Shown piece by piece: positions 20,140 to 29,219 of a stretch of 64,000 nucleotides of DNA; the first letter of the stretch is position 1, and the number at the start of each line of letters is the position of its first letter. Source of the DNA: Olsenella sp. SW781 (GTDB taxonomy: Bacteria; Actinomycetota; Coriobacteriia; Coriobacteriales; Atopobiaceae); the NCBI RefSeq assembly GCF_012027725.1, contig NZ_SJOU01000004.1, forward strand, positions 1 through 64,000, given 5' to 3'. The translations under genes and the position numbers were made by a program. Under the pieces are notes generated by a model. It made no database searches, was not told the DNA's origin, and saw only the letters and a program-made list of their open reading frames with translations.

Positions 20140-20589
20140 ATGCAGCTCAACGATCTGCGTCCCGCGGAGGGCTCGCGCAAGAACCGCAAGCGCATCGGCC
20201 GCGGCAACTCGTCCGGTCACGGCACCACGGCCGGTCGCGGCACCAAGGGCCAGCTCTCCCGTTCCGGCGGCGGCAAGGGCAAGGGCTTCGAGGGCGGCCA
20301 GCAGCCGCTCGCGATGCGTCTCCCCAAGCTCCCCGGCTTCACCAACCACAACCGCGTCGAGTACGCCCCGGTGAACGTCGCCCGCCTCGAGGCGCTGTTC
20401 GCCGACGGTGAGACCGTCGACGCCGATTCCCTGGTTGCCAAGGGCGTCATCAAGCACAACTATATTCCCGTGAAGGTCCTCGGCGACGGCGAGCTGACCA
20501 AGAAGCTCACCGTCAAGGTGGACAAGGTCTCCGCCTCTGCCCAGGCTAAGATCGAGGCGGCCGGAGGAAAGGTCGAGCAGGCGTGCTAA
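20140..20589 (+). CDS. rplO: 50S ribosomal protein L15
   Basis: This 149-residue L15 has the Gly/Arg-rich N-terminal extension ([19 protein letters not shown]) that threads into 23S rRNA. Its 3' end overlaps the secY start by 7 bases, so secY translation is probably coupled to it. Confidence 0.97.
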   Translation: MQLNDLRPAEGSRKNRKRIGRGNSSGHGTTAGRGTKGQLSRSGGGKGKGFEGGQQPLAMRLPKLPGFTNHNRVEYAPVNVARLEALFADGETVDADSLVAKGVIKHNYIPVKVLGDGELTKKLTVKVDKVSASAQAKIEAAGGKVEQAC

Positions 20590-21860
20590 AGGGAATCGCC
20601 AATGCGTTTCGCATTCCGGAACTGAGGCAGAAGCTCCTGCTGACGGCAGGCATCCTGCTGCTGTATCGCTTCGGCGCCTATCTGCCCGTTCCGGGCGCGC
20701 CGTTCCAGGAGATGCTCGGCGCCTATCAGGCCGGGCTCTCCTCGAGCGGTGCCATGGCCGTGCTCAACCTCTTCTCAGGTGGCGCGCTTTCCCGCATGTC
20801 CGTGTTCAGCCTCGGCATCATGCCCTATATCACCGCGCAGATTATTCTGCAGCTGCTGCAGGCCGTGATTCCGTCCCTCGGCGAGCTCGCAAAGGAGGGC
20901 GAGGCCGGCCAGCGTAAGATCACGCAGTATACGCGCTATCTCACGATCGGCCTCGCCCTGCTCAACGCCATCGGCTACCTATTCCTCTTCAGGAGCTACG
21001 GCGTGAGCTTCTCCAACATCGGGGTTCCCGAGCTTCTCCTTGACGTCATCGTCGTCTTCACCATGGTGGTCGGCGCGATGATCATCATGTGGCTCGGCGA
21101 GATCATCACCCAGCGCGGCGTGGGCAACGGCATGTCGCTCATCATCTTCGCGAACATCATGTCCGGCATCCCGACCGCCCTCATCACCTCCGTGACCGGC
21201 GTGGGCAACATCGTCCTCACCATCGTCACCCTCGTGGTGATCATCGCTGTCATCCCGCTCATCGTGTACGTGGAGCGCGGCCAGCGCCGCATTCCCATCC
21301 AGTATGCGAAGCGCGTCGTCGGGCGCAGGATGATGGGCGGGCAGTCCACCTATCTTCCGATCAAGGTGAACACCGCCGGCGTCGTGCCGATTATCTTCGC
21401 CTCGGCGATCCTGTATCTCCCGGCGCAGCTTGCGGTCTTTTTCCCCAACGTCGACTGGGTGCAGGCCTTCGCGAACGCGCTCTCTGCCGGCTGGATCAAC
21501 TGGGTGCTTTCCGTCGTCCTGATCGTGGCCTTCGCCTACTTCTACTCCTCCATGGTGTTCAACCCCACGGAGACGGCTGATCAGCTGCGCAAGCAGGGCG
21601 GGTTCATCCCGGGCGTGCGTCCCGGCGCCGCGACGGCTGCCTACATCAAGAGCACGATCGACCACATCACGCTGCCTGGCGCCCTCTTCATGGCGGTCCT
21701 GGCCGTGGTGCCCACGATCATCTTCTCGTTCACCGGCAACTCGCTCATCCAGGCCTTCGGCGGGACCTCGGTCCTGATCATGGTCAGCGTTGCCATGGAC
21801 ACGCTCTCCTCCATCGAGAGCCAGCTCAAGATGCACAATTACGACGGCTTCTTCAAGTAG
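20583..21860 (+). CDS. secY: Protein translocase subunit SecY
   Basis: This 425-residue membrane protein has ten predicted membrane segments and the SecY plug/pore region [12 protein letters not shown]. It forms the protein-conducting channel. The start is GTG inside the 3' end of rplO. Cytoplasmic loop 5 ([13 protein letters not shown]) contacts SecA and the ribosome. Confidence 0.96.
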   Translation: MLKGIANAFRIPELRQKLLLTAGILLLYRFGAYLPVPGAPFQEMLGAYQAGLSSSGAMAVLNLFSGGALSRMSVFSLGIMPYITAQIILQLLQAVIPSLGELAKEGEAGQRKITQYTRYLTIGLALLNAIGYLFLFRSYGVSFSNIGVPELLLDVIVVFTMVVGAMIIMWLGEIITQRGVGNGMSLIIFANIMSGIPTALITSVTGVGNIVLTIVTLVVIIAVIPLIVYVERGQRRIPIQYAKRVVGRRMMGGQSTYLPIKVNTAGVVPIIFASAILYLPAQLAVFFPNVDWVQAFANALSAGWINWVLSVVLIVAFAYFYSSMVFNPTETADQLRKQGGFIPGVRPGAATAAYIKSTIDHITLPGALFMAVLAVVPTIIFSFTGNSLIQAFGGTSVLIMVSVAMDTLSSIESQLKMHNYDGFFK

Positions 21861-21907
21861 CGGTCGTGAAAGGGTAGAGCAAGGCAATCAGAAAGGCGGT
21901 CGGCATC

Positions 21908-22534
21908 ATGAACATCGTTCTTCTCGGCGCTCCCGGCTCCGGCAAGGGCACCCAGGCGCAGAAGCTCGTGGCGGAGTACGGCTTTGCCCACATCTCCACC
22001 GGCGACCTTCTCAGGGCCGCCATCAAGGAGGGCTCCAAGCTTGGCAAGAAGGCGAAGGGCTACATGGATGCCGGCCAGCTCGTTCCCGATGCCCTGGTCG
22101 TCGACCTCGTCAAGGAGCGCCTCGAGGCCGATGACGCGCAGAAGGGCTTCATCCTCGACGGCTTCCCGCGCAACACCGCGCAGGCCGTGACGCTCGACTC
22201 CGAGCTCGCCGCGATGGGTCGCACGCTCGACGCCGCGCTGCTCATCTCGGTTGAGCCCGACGTCATCGTGGAGCGCCTGAGCTCGCGTCGCACCTGCCGC
22301 GCCTGCGGCTACACCGCCCCCGCCGGCGTTGACACCTGCCCGCGCTGCGGCGGCGAGATGTACCAGCGTGACGACGACAAGCCGGAGACGATTCAGCATC
22401 GCCTGGACGTCTACGAGTCCCAGACGTCTCCGCTGATTGAGTACTACAAGGGACACGCGATCCTCAAGGAGGTTGACGGAGATCGTCCCGTCGACGAGGT
22501 GTATGCCGACGTCAAGACGCTCCTCGCTCTATGA
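21908..22534 (+). CDS. adk: Adenylate kinase
   Basis: This 208-residue kinase has the P-loop GAPGSGKGTQ, the AMP-binding DGFPRN motif and a zinc-type LID with four cysteines (CRACGY and CPRCGG). It interconverts ATP, AMP and ADP. The start has a weak AAAGGCGG site. It overlaps map by 4 bases (ATGA). Confidence 0.96.
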   Translation: MNIVLLGAPGSGKGTQAQKLVAEYGFAHISTGDLLRAAIKEGSKLGKKAKGYMDAGQLVPDALVVDLVKERLEADDAQKGFILDGFPRNTAQAVTLDSELAAMGRTLDAALLISVEPDVIVERLSSRRTCRACGYTAPAGVDTCPRCGGEMYQRDDDKPETIQHRLDVYESQTSPLIEYYKGHAILKEVDGDRPVDEVYADVKTLLAL

Positions 22535-23322
22535 TCAACATAAAGTCACCTGTTGAGATCGAGCAGATGAAGGCCGCCGGGGCTCTGTCCAAGGCGGCCC
22601 TTCGTCGTGCCGGGGCATGTGTGCGACCCGGCGTCACCACCAAGGAGCTCGATCAGGTCGTGGAGGGCTTCATCCGCCTTCACGGCGCCGTCCCCACCTT
22701 CAAGGGATATGGCGGATTTCCGGGCAGCATCTGCTCGTCCGTGAACGAGCAGATCGTCCACGGCATCCCGTCGCCCGCCGTCGTGCTCCAGGAGGGCGAC
22801 ATCATCTCCATCGACACCGGCGCCACCTACCAGGGCTGGGTCGGAGACAACGCGTGGACCTTCTACGTGGGCGAGCCCTCCGAGGAGTGGCGCGCCCTCT
22901 GCGAGTGCACGCGCGACTGCCTCAAGGCCGCGATCGAGCAGGCGGTCCCCGGCAACCACCTCGGCGACATCGGCGCCGCGGTCCAGGAGCTCGCCGAGTC
23001 GAACGGCTATGGCGTGGTCCGCGACTACGTGGGCCATGGTGTCGGGCGCGTCATGCACGAGGACCCCGAGGTCAGGAACTACGGCAGGCGCGGGCGTGGC
23101 GTGCGCCTGCAGGCCGGCATGGTCATCGCGATCGAGCCCATGATCACGCTCGGCACCTATCAGTGCGAGACGCTCGCCAACGGCTGGACCGTCGTCACCC
23201 GCGACGGCCTTCCTGCCGCGCACTACGAGAACACCGTCGCCGTCACCGAGGACGGGCCCGTCATCCTCACGCAGGACGAGAAGGGCCCGTGGTGTCCGAT
23301 GGAGGGCGGCGCCGAGGAGTAG
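22531..23322 (+). CDS. map: Type I methionine aminopeptidase
   Basis: This 263-residue enzyme removes N-terminal Met from nascent proteins. Metal ligands are seen in SIDTGATYQGWVGDNAW (two Asp), GHGVGRVMHED (His) and AIEPM (Glu). The C-terminus has a short KGPWCPMEGG extension. It is coupled to adk by a 4-base overlap and followed by a strong hairpin. Confidence 0.96.
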   Translation: MINIKSPVEIEQMKAAGALSKAALRRAGACVRPGVTTKELDQVVEGFIRLHGAVPTFKGYGGFPGSICSSVNEQIVHGIPSPAVVLQEGDIISIDTGATYQGWVGDNAWTFYVGEPSEEWRALCECTRDCLKAAIEQAVPGNHLGDIGAAVQELAESNGYGVVRDYVGHGVGRVMHEDPEVRNYGRRGRGVRLQAGMVIAIEPMITLGTYQCETLANGWTVVTRDGLPAAHYENTVAVTEDGPVILTQDEKGPWCPMEGGAEE

Positions 23323-23331
23323 GCACCTCAT

Positions 23332-23380
23332 CGTCCACGCTGCATTGACGCTGTTATGTGCGTCTGGTGCAGCGTGGACG
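23332..23380 (+). terminator. Strong hairpin after map, overlapping the infA promoter
   Basis: The arms CGTCCACGCTGCA (23332-23344) and TGCAGCGTGGACG (23368-23380) pair perfectly over 13 bp, with an inner stem GACGC/GCGTC. The last bases of the right arm double as the -35 box of the next promoter. The structure could end the secY-adk-map transcript and insulate infA. Confidence 0.65.
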
Positions 23381-23403
23381 AGCATGTGAATTTTAGGTAT
23401 GAT
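23375..23403 (+). promoter_or_regulatory. Promoter of infA-rpmJ-rpsM-rpsK-rpsD-rpoA-rplQ
   Basis: TGGACG at 23375-23380 and TATGAT at 23398-23403 are separated by exactly 17 bases. The -35 is imperfect but the -10 is good. It lies 36 bases before the infA start. Confidence 0.58.
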
Positions 23404-23438
23404 TGTTGGTCGCTGTAAGAGCGGGGAAGGGTGTGATT

Positions 23439-23657
23439 TTGAGCAAGCAGGACGCTATCGAGCTCGAGGGCAAGGTCGTCGAGCCACTGCCCAACGCGAT
23501 GTTCAACGTTGAGCTTGAGAACGGCAAGACCATTCTCTGCACCATCTCGGGGAAGATCAGGATGAACTACATCCGCATCCTCCCCGGCGACCGGGTCGTT
23601 GTGGAGATTTCTCCCTACGACCTCACGAGGGGACGCATCACCTACCGCTACAAGTAG
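23439..23657 (+). CDS. infA: Translation initiation factor IF-1
   Basis: This 72-residue OB-fold protein, with [18 protein letters not shown] and RITYRYK at its ends, has exactly the family length when read from the TTG at 23439. An in-frame GTG six bases upstream is possible, but spacing to GGGGAAGGG favours TTG. IF-1 occupies the A site during initiation. Confidence 0.94.
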   Translation: MSKQDAIELEGKVVEPLPNAMFNVELENGKTILCTISGKIRMNYIRILPGDRVVVEISPYDLTRGRITYRYK

Positions 23658-23743
23658 GGTCCCCACACACAGCCTGGGATATTCACGCCAGCGGCTGGGC
23701 GAGGAGATAGGTTCGTATCAGCACTAACCGGAAGGAAAGTCTC

Positions 23744-23857
23744 ATGAAGGTACGTCCTTCGGTCAAGAAGATGTGCGACAAGTGCAAGATCATTCGTCGC
23801 CACGGCAAGGTCTACGTCATCTGCGAGAACCCGCGCCACAAGCAGCGTCAGGGCTAA
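23744..23857 (+). CDS. rpmJ: 50S ribosomal protein L36
   Basis: This 37-residue protein begins [20 protein letters not shown] and ends in NPRHKQRQG. It has the C-x2-C...C...H zinc pattern of L36. GGAAGGAAAGTCTC precedes the ATG. It lies between infA and rpsM as usual. Confidence 0.94.
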   Translation: MKVRPSVKKMCDKCKIIRRHGKVYVICENPRHKQRQG

Positions 23858-23872
23858 GGAAGGAGCTCCAAG

Positions 23873-24244
23873 TTGGCCCGTATTAACGGCGTCGACCTGC
23901 CGCGCGACAAGCGCGTCGAGGTCGGACTCACCTACGTCTACGGCATCGGCCAGACCCGCGCCACCAAGATCTGCGCGGAGACCGGTGTGAACCCCGACAC
24001 CCGCGTCAAGGACCTCACCGAGGACGAGGTCACGAAGATTCGTGACTTCATCGACGCGAACTACACCACCGAGGGCGACCTTCGCCGCGAGGTGCGTCAG
24101 AACACCGCCCGCCTGATGGAGATCGGCTGCTACCGCGGCCTCCGTCACCGCAAGGGCCTCCCTGTCCACGGCCAGCGCACCCACACCAACGCTCGCACCC
24201 GCAAGGGCAAGAAGCGTCAGATCGGTGCCAAGAAGAGGGGCTAG
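23873..24244 (+). CDS. rpsM: 30S ribosomal protein S13
   Basis: This 123-residue S13 has the helix-hairpin region [12 protein letters not shown] and the basic tail [16 protein letters not shown] that contacts tRNA. The start is TTG after AAGGAGCTCCAAG. Confidence 0.97.
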   Translation: MARINGVDLPRDKRVEVGLTYVYGIGQTRATKICAETGVNPDTRVKDLTEDEVTKIRDFIDANYTTEGDLRREVRQNTARLMEIGCYRGLRHRKGLPVHGQRTHTNARTRKGKKRQIGAKKRG

Positions 24245-24254
24245 GGAGTAGACA

Positions 24255-24656
24255 ATGCCGCAGAAGAAGAACCAGCGCACCACGCGCGTGCGCCGCTCCG
24301 AGCGCAAGAACATCGCCGTGGGCCAGGCCCACATCAAGAGCACGTTCAACAACACGATCGTCTCGATCACCGATCCCCAGGGCAACGTGATCTCCTGGCA
24401 GTCCGGCGGCACCGTCGGCTTCAAGGGCTCCCGTAAGTCCACGCCGTTCGCCGCGCAGCTCGCCGCCGAGGCCGCTGCCAAGGCGGCCATGGAGCACGGC
24501 CTGCACAAGGTCGCCGTCTTCGTGAAGGGTCCCGGCTCCGGCCGCGAGACCGCCATCCGTTCCCTCCAGGCCGCCGGCCTCGAGGTTTCGGGCATCCAGG
24601 ACAAGACCCCCATCGCGCACAACGGCTGCCGTCTGAGCAAGCGTCGTCGCGTGTAG
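24255..24656 (+). CDS. rpsK: 30S ribosomal protein S11
   Basis: This 133-residue S11 has [19 protein letters not shown] and ends in the conserved [13 protein letters not shown]. It forms part of the platform near the mRNA exit. rpsD begins 15 bases later. Confidence 0.97.
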   Translation: MPQKKNQRTTRVRRSERKNIAVGQAHIKSTFNNTIVSITDPQGNVISWQSGGTVGFKGSRKSTPFAAQLAAEAAAKAAMEHGLHKVAVFVKGPGSGRETAIRSLQAAGLEVSGIQDKTPIAHNGCRLSKRRRV

Positions 24657-24671
24657 CTAGGAGGAGTATCA

Positions 24672-25265
24672 ATGGCTATCGATAGGACCCCGGTCCTCAA
24701 GAGGTGCCGCCAGCTCGGCATCGACCCCGTTGTGATGGGTATCAACAAGACCTCCAACCGCGAGCCCAAGCGTCGTCGCCGCCAGGAGAGCGAGTACGGC
24801 ATCCAGCTCCGCGAGAAGCAGAAGGCCAAGTTCATCTACGGCGTTCTCGAGAAGCAGTTCCACGGCTACTACGAGAAGGCCCTCAAGCTCGAGGGCATCA
24901 CCGGCGACAACCTGATGGCCCTTCTCGAGCGCCGTCTTGACAACGTCGTCTTCCGCCTCGGCTTTGCCCGCACCCGCAAGGAGGCCCGTCAGACCGTCCG
25001 CCACGGCCACATCACCGTGAACGGCCGTCGCGTCGACATCCCCTCCTTCCAGGTGAAGGCCGGCGACGTCGTCGCCGTGGCCGACAAGGCCAAGGACCTG
25101 CTCCCCATCAAGGAGGCCCTCATCTCCTCCGAGCACATGGCCGTTCCCGCCTGGCTCGAGGTTGACATCGAGAAGCTCAAGGGCACCGTCCTCCAGCTCC
25201 CCACGCGCGATCAGATCGACCTTGACATCGACGCGCAGCTGATCGTCGAGCTCTACTCCAAGTAA
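24672..25265 (+). CDS. rpsD: 30S ribosomal protein S4
   Basis: This 197-residue S4 has an S4 RNA-binding domain in its centre (RRLDNVVFRLGFARTRKEAR). It lacks the N-terminal zinc cluster found in some S4 proteins. S4 nucleates 30S assembly and in E. coli represses the alpha operon. Confidence 0.97.
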   Translation: MAIDRTPVLKRCRQLGIDPVVMGINKTSNREPKRRRRQESEYGIQLREKQKAKFIYGVLEKQFHGYYEKALKLEGITGDNLMALLERRLDNVVFRLGFARTRKEARQTVRHGHITVNGRRVDIPSFQVKAGDVVAVADKAKDLLPIKEALISSEHMAVPAWLEVDIEKLKGTVLQLPTRDQIDLDIDAQLIVELYSK

Positions 25266-25289
25266 GCCCGACCAGATTTGGAGGTAGCA

Positions 25290-26231
25290 ATGTCCGAATT
25301 CATCCGACCGCAGGTGTCGGTAGAGGAGATCAGCGAGAACCTCGCCCGCGTGAGCGCCGAGCCGCTCGAGCGTGGCTATGGCGACACGCTTGGCAACTCC
25401 CTCCGTCGCGTCCTGCTCTCGTCGCTGTCTGGCGCGGCCGTCGAGGCCATCCAGATCGACGGCGTGCAGCATGAGTTCACGACCGTCGAGGGCGTCTACG
25501 AGGACGTCACCGACATCGTGCTCAACGTCAAGGGGCTGGTCTTCCGCTCCATGGGAACCGGCGACGAGGCCGAGGCGTCCCTGTCCGTCGACGGCCCGAT
25601 GACCGTCACGGGCGGCGACTTTGACATCCCGGCCGAGTTCGAGCTCGTCAACCCGGATCACGTCATCTGCACGCTCGGCGCGGGCGCCCACCTCACCATG
25701 AAGATGCGCGTTGGCGTCGGCCGCGGCTACGTGTCCGGCGAGGACAACGAGCGCGAGAGCGACCCGATCGGCATCATTCACGTCGACTCGCTCTACTCGC
25801 CCGTCAAGCGCTGCGCCAAGGCCGTCGAGGCCTGCCGCGTCGGCCGTCACACCGACTACGACCGCCTCGTGCTCGAGGTGGAGACCAACGGCTCCATCTC
25901 CCCGCGTGACGCCGTCGTCGAGGCCGCCAACATCATCAACCAGCACATGACCGCGTTCATGAGCCTGACCGATGAGGACGAGCCGGTCGAGGATGCCTCC
26001 ATCTTCGCCACGGGCACCGTCGAGGACAACGTCGAGCTCGACAAGCAGATCGAGGACCTGGACCTCTCCGTCCGCTCCTACAACTGCCTCAAGCGCGCCG
26101 GCATCCACTCCGTGCGCCAGCTCGTGGAGTTCTCCGAGAACGACCTTCTCAACATCAGAAACTTTGGCGTCAAGTCCATCGAGGAAGTCAAGGACAAGCT
26201 CGAGACCATGGGCCTGTCCCTCAAGGCCTAG
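25290..26231 (+). CDS. rpoA: RNA polymerase alpha subunit
   Basis: This 313-residue subunit has the alpha-NTD dimerisation signature YGDTLGNSLRRVLLSSL. An acidic linker near residues 225-250 leads to the alpha-CTD (RSYNCLKRAGIHSVRQL). The ATG at 25290 follows TTTGGAGGTAGCA. An in-frame TTG upstream at 25278 overlaps that ribosome site and is rejected. Confidence 0.96.
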   Translation: MSEFIRPQVSVEEISENLARVSAEPLERGYGDTLGNSLRRVLLSSLSGAAVEAIQIDGVQHEFTTVEGVYEDVTDIVLNVKGLVFRSMGTGDEAEASLSVDGPMTVTGGDFDIPAEFELVNPDHVICTLGAGAHLTMKMRVGVGRGYVSGEDNERESDPIGIIHVDSLYSPVKRCAKAVEACRVGRHTDYDRLVLEVETNGSISPRDAVVEAANIINQHMTAFMSLTDEDEPVEDASIFATGTVEDNVELDKQIEDLDLSVRSYNCLKRAGIHSVRQLVEFSENDLLNIRNFGVKSIEEVKDKLETMGLSLKA

Positions 26232-26258
26232 GCGCGCCGGATTTAGGAGAAGCAAGAA

Positions 26259-26717
26259 ATGCGACACAACAAGAAGAGGGGCATGAAGCTCGGCACCGAC
26301 GCCAGCCACACCAAGGCCATGAAGAAGAGCCTCATCCGTGCCCTGTTTGAGAACGACCGCATCAAGACCCTCGACCAGCGCGCCAAGGCCGTCCGCGGCG
26401 ACGTTGACAAGGTTATCACCTGGGCCAAGAAGGGCGACATCGCGAGCCGTCGCCTCGCCATCGCCAAGGTGGGCGACAAGGAGCTCGTCCGCGAGGTCTT
26501 CGAGAAGGCCGCGCAGGGCATGTGGGCCGACCGCAACGGCGGCTACACCCGCATCATGAAGCTCGGCCCCCGCAAGGGCGACGCCGCCGAGGTCGTGATT
26601 CTTGAGCTCGTGACCGAGCCCGTCACGCCCAAGGCCGCCCCCAAGGCCAAGGTCACCAAGGTCGAGGCCGCCCCGGTCGAGGAGGCCGCTCCCGCCGAGG
26701 AGAAGGACGCCGAGTAG
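26259..26717 (+). CDS. rplQ: 50S ribosomal protein L17 with C-terminal extension
   Basis: The first 120 or so residues are standard L17 (MRHNKKRGMKLGTDASHTKA, GGYTRIMKLGPRKGDAAE). About 30 extra residues follow, rich in Ala, Lys, Glu and Pro and likely disordered. Such tails are common in actinobacterial L17. A terminator at 26742 follows. Confidence 0.96.
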   Translation: MRHNKKRGMKLGTDASHTKAMKKSLIRALFENDRIKTLDQRAKAVRGDVDKVITWAKKGDIASRRLAIAKVGDKELVREVFEKAAQGMWADRNGGYTRIMKLGPRKGDAAEVVILELVTEPVTPKAAPKAKVTKVEAAPVEEAAPAEEKDAE

Positions 26718-26741
26718 CGTTCCTGGCAAAGACGGTAACTT

Positions 26742-26769
26742 CGAGCCCCGGCCCTGCCGGGGCTCTTTG
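26742..26769 (+). terminator. Terminator of the alpha operon
   Basis: GAGCCCCGGC pairs with GCCGGGGCTC around a short loop and is followed by TTTGCG. It separates rplQ from the ECF transporter genes. Confidence 0.65.
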
Positions 26770-26820
26770 CGTGCCGGGGCATGATGGGGCTGTCGAGAAG
26801 TACGAACGGGAGGTGAGCGC

Positions 26821-28392
26821 ATGATCGAGCTAAGTGACGTGGGGTTCTCCTACGGCACCGCCGATGTTCTGCGCGGCGTCTCGCTCGTCGTGCGCCCCGG
26901 CGAGCGCGTCGTGCTGCTCGGGAGGAACGGGTCTGGCAAGTCGACCCTCTCCCGGCTCGTGAACGGCTCGCTGGCCGCCCGCTCCGGCGAGGTGGCCGTG
27001 GATGGCGTCGCATCGACCCCCGAGACGAGAAGGGCCATCGCCTCCGCGGTCGGCTACGTGCGCCAGGACCCCAGGAACCAGATCGTGAGCCCACTCGTGC
27101 TCGATGAGGTCGAGTTTGGCCCTCGCAACCTCGGCCTGCCCCGGGAGGAGGTGCGGAGGCGCGCTGAGAGAGCCCTGGAGGCGTGCGGGATCGACCGGCT
27201 GCGCACCCGCATGACCGACGAGCTCTCGGGGGGTCAGCAGCAGCTCCTCTCCCTCGCGGGCGTCCTTGCGATGGAGCCGCGCTACCTCGTTCTGGATGAG
27301 GCTGGATCCCATCTGGACGAGGCCTCGCGCGCCGTCATCGCCGACCTTGTGCGCCGTCTCGTGCGTGGGGGGACGGGCGTTCTCGAGGTGGCGCACGGTC
27401 CCGAGGCGCTCTTCGGCGCCTCGCGCGTCGTCGTGCTGGAGGGGGGCCGCATCGCCTGGGAGGGGCTCCCCGACGACTTCCTGCGCTCCGAGGGTGCGCT
27501 CAAGGCGAGCGGCCTTGCCGACGACCCGCTTGTGGCCCCCCTGGCCGAGCTCGTGAGGGGCGGCGGCATGCTGGGGGAGCGGCCCGATCCCGCCGCCCTT
27601 GCCGCCGTGCTCACGGGGTCGGACGTCCCCGGAGGGGAGGTCGGGCGCTCGGGACGGCATAGGCTCGAGCTCCGGAACGCGAGCGTCAGCTATGACGGGC
27701 TCGTCGCGCTGGACGACGTCACGCTCGCCTGCTCGGGCGTCACGCTCCTGCTCGGCGCCTCGGGGTCGGGCAAGACCACGGCGGCGCGCACGCTCGCCGG
27801 GGTGCTCGCCCCTGACGCCGGAGGCGCGCTGCTTGATGGGGCGCCCGTGAGCGCGGGGGAGGTCGGCCTCTCCTTCCAGCGCCCCGAGGACCAGCTCTTT
27901 GCTGACACGGTCCTCGAGGACCTCTCCTTCGCCCCGCGCATGCTCGGCCTGAGCCCCGAGGAGGCGGATGTGCGCGCGCACGAGGCGGCGGAGCGCCTGG
28001 GGGTGGCGGGGGACCTGCTCGATCGATCTCCCTTCGAGCTCTCGGGCGGTCAGATGCGCCGCGTGGCGCTTGCCGGCGTCCTGGCGGCGCATCCGCGCGC
28101 CTGCGTCTTCGACGAGCCCTCCGCCGGCCTGGACGCCCCGGCGCGCAGGGCGCTGCGCGAGCTCGTCTCGTCGCTCGCGCGAGAGGGGGTGGCGGCGCTC
28201 GTGGTGACCCACGATGCCGCTGAGTGGCTCGACGTCGCAGATGACGTGGTCCTTCTCGCCAGAGGGCGCGTCGTTGCGCGGGTCGAGGCGAAGGAGGCCG
28301 CGCGCTCGCCCGAGCTCTTCCGCGCGGCGGGCATGGAGCCGCCGCTTCTGGTCCGCGCGCGGGCGATGGCGCAGGGGGATTCCCATGCGTAG
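26821..28392 (+). CDS. ECF transporter fused double ATPase (EcfA1-EcfA2 type)
   Basis: This 523-residue cytoplasmic protein carries two complete ABC ATPase domains. Walker A motifs are GRNGSGKST (residues 34-42) and GASGSGKTT (about 311-319). ABC signatures LSGGQQQ and LSGGQMR lie near 134 and 407. It powers vitamin or metal uptake with EcfT and a substrate-binding S protein. The S component is not in the window, suggesting a shared module. Its stop overlaps ecfT by 8 bases. Confidence 0.92.
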   Translation: MIELSDVGFSYGTADVLRGVSLVVRPGERVVLLGRNGSGKSTLSRLVNGSLAARSGEVAVDGVASTPETRRAIASAVGYVRQDPRNQIVSPLVLDEVEFGPRNLGLPREEVRRRAERALEACGIDRLRTRMTDELSGGQQQLLSLAGVLAMEPRYLVLDEAGSHLDEASRAVIADLVRRLVRGGTGVLEVAHGPEALFGASRVVVLEGGRIAWEGLPDDFLRSEGALKASGLADDPLVAPLAELVRGGGMLGERPDPAALAAVLTGSDVPGGEVGRSGRHRLELRNASVSYDGLVALDDVTLACSGVTLLLGASGSGKTTAARTLAGVLAPDAGGALLDGAPVSAGEVGLSFQRPEDQLFADTVLEDLSFAPRMLGLSPEEADVRAHEAAERLGVAGDLLDRSPFELSGGQMRRVALAGVLAAHPRACVFDEPSAGLDAPARRALRELVSSLAREGVAALVVTHDAAEWLDVADDVVLLARGRVVARVEAKEAARSPELFRAAGMEPPLLVRARAMAQGDSHA

Positions 28393-29143
28393 GATGCTTG
28401 CCCCGGGGGCATATAGACCAGGCGAGACGCTCGTGCACGGGATAGACGCGCGCGTGAAGATCGTGGCGCTGCTCGTGGCGTCGGCGACGGCCTTTGCCGC
28501 CCCCGCGCCGCGGGGGGTCGTCGTCGTGGCGGCGGGGCTTCTCGTGGCGCTCGCCGCGAGCGGGACCTCACCGCGCCGCGTGCTCATGGCGCTTCGACCG
28601 GCGCTCGTCATCCTGGGCATTTCCCTTCTGGCGAACGGCGTCGTGCTCGTGGGGCAGCCGGGGGTCTCGGTAGAGGGCCTCGCGCGCTCGGCCACGGCCA
28701 TTGTGAGAATCGTTATCGTGGTGGGCCTTGCGCTCGTGTTCTCGTCCACCACGATGCCGCCCGCCATTGCCGACGGCATCGCCGCGCTCATGGCGCCCCT
28801 CGCCCGCCTGGGCGTGCCCGTGGGCGGGCTGTCGACGGCCGTGTCGGTTGCCCTGCGCTTCATCCCGCTCGCCTCCGAGGAGGTCGAGCGCATCAGGTGC
28901 GCGCAGCGGGCGCGTGGCGCGAGGCTTGACGAGGGGGGCGTTATCAGGCGCCTATCGGGCTGGGGGCAGGTGCTCGTGCCGCTTGTCGTGAGCCTCTTCC
29001 GCCGCGCCGACGAGCTGGCCGCCGCGATGGAGGACCGCTGCTTCACGGGCGAGCAGACCTCGATGCGGGGTCGCCTCGCCCGCGGCGACGTCGCGGTCCT
29101 TCTCGGCGTGGCGGCATGGGCGGCGTGCGCGCTGCTCGCCTAG
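28385..29143 (+). CDS. ecfT: ECF transporter transmembrane subunit EcfT
   Basis: This 252-residue protein has about five membrane segments. The cytoplasmic coupling region carries the ARG-type motif (RCAQRARGARLD) and a second near AAMEDRC that dock on the ATPases. The ATG at 28385 overlaps the ATPase gene by 8 bases. An alternative ATG lies at 28394. Confidence 0.9.
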   Translation: MRRMLAPGAYRPGETLVHGIDARVKIVALLVASATAFAAPAPRGVVVVAAGLLVALAASGTSPRRVLMALRPALVILGISLLANGVVLVGQPGVSVEGLARSATAIVRIVIVVGLALVFSSTTMPPAIADGIAALMAPLARLGVPVGGLSTAVSVALRFIPLASEEVERIRCAQRARGARLDEGGVIRRLSGWGQVLVPLVVSLFRRADELAAAMEDRCFTGEQTSMRGRLARGDVAVLLGVAAWAACALLA

Positions 29144-29145
29144 GG

Positions 29146-29179
29146 CGAGGCGGCGCCCCGGTCGGGGCGCCGCCTCGCG
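29146..29179 (+). terminator. Perfect 16-bp stem after ecfT
   Basis: GCGAGGCGGCGCCCCG at 29146-29161 pairs perfectly with 29164-29179 around a 2-base turn. No U-tract follows. It is probably a terminator or an mRNA-stabilising end. Confidence 0.5.
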
Positions 29180-29219
29180 GCGGCCGTGCTACCCTTGCAT
29201 GAGGGAAGGAAGGAGACCC

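Noticed and set aside
24669-26822. 717-codon minus-strand frame
   Set aside because: It is antisense to rpsD, rpoA and rplQ and reflects GC-biased third positions.
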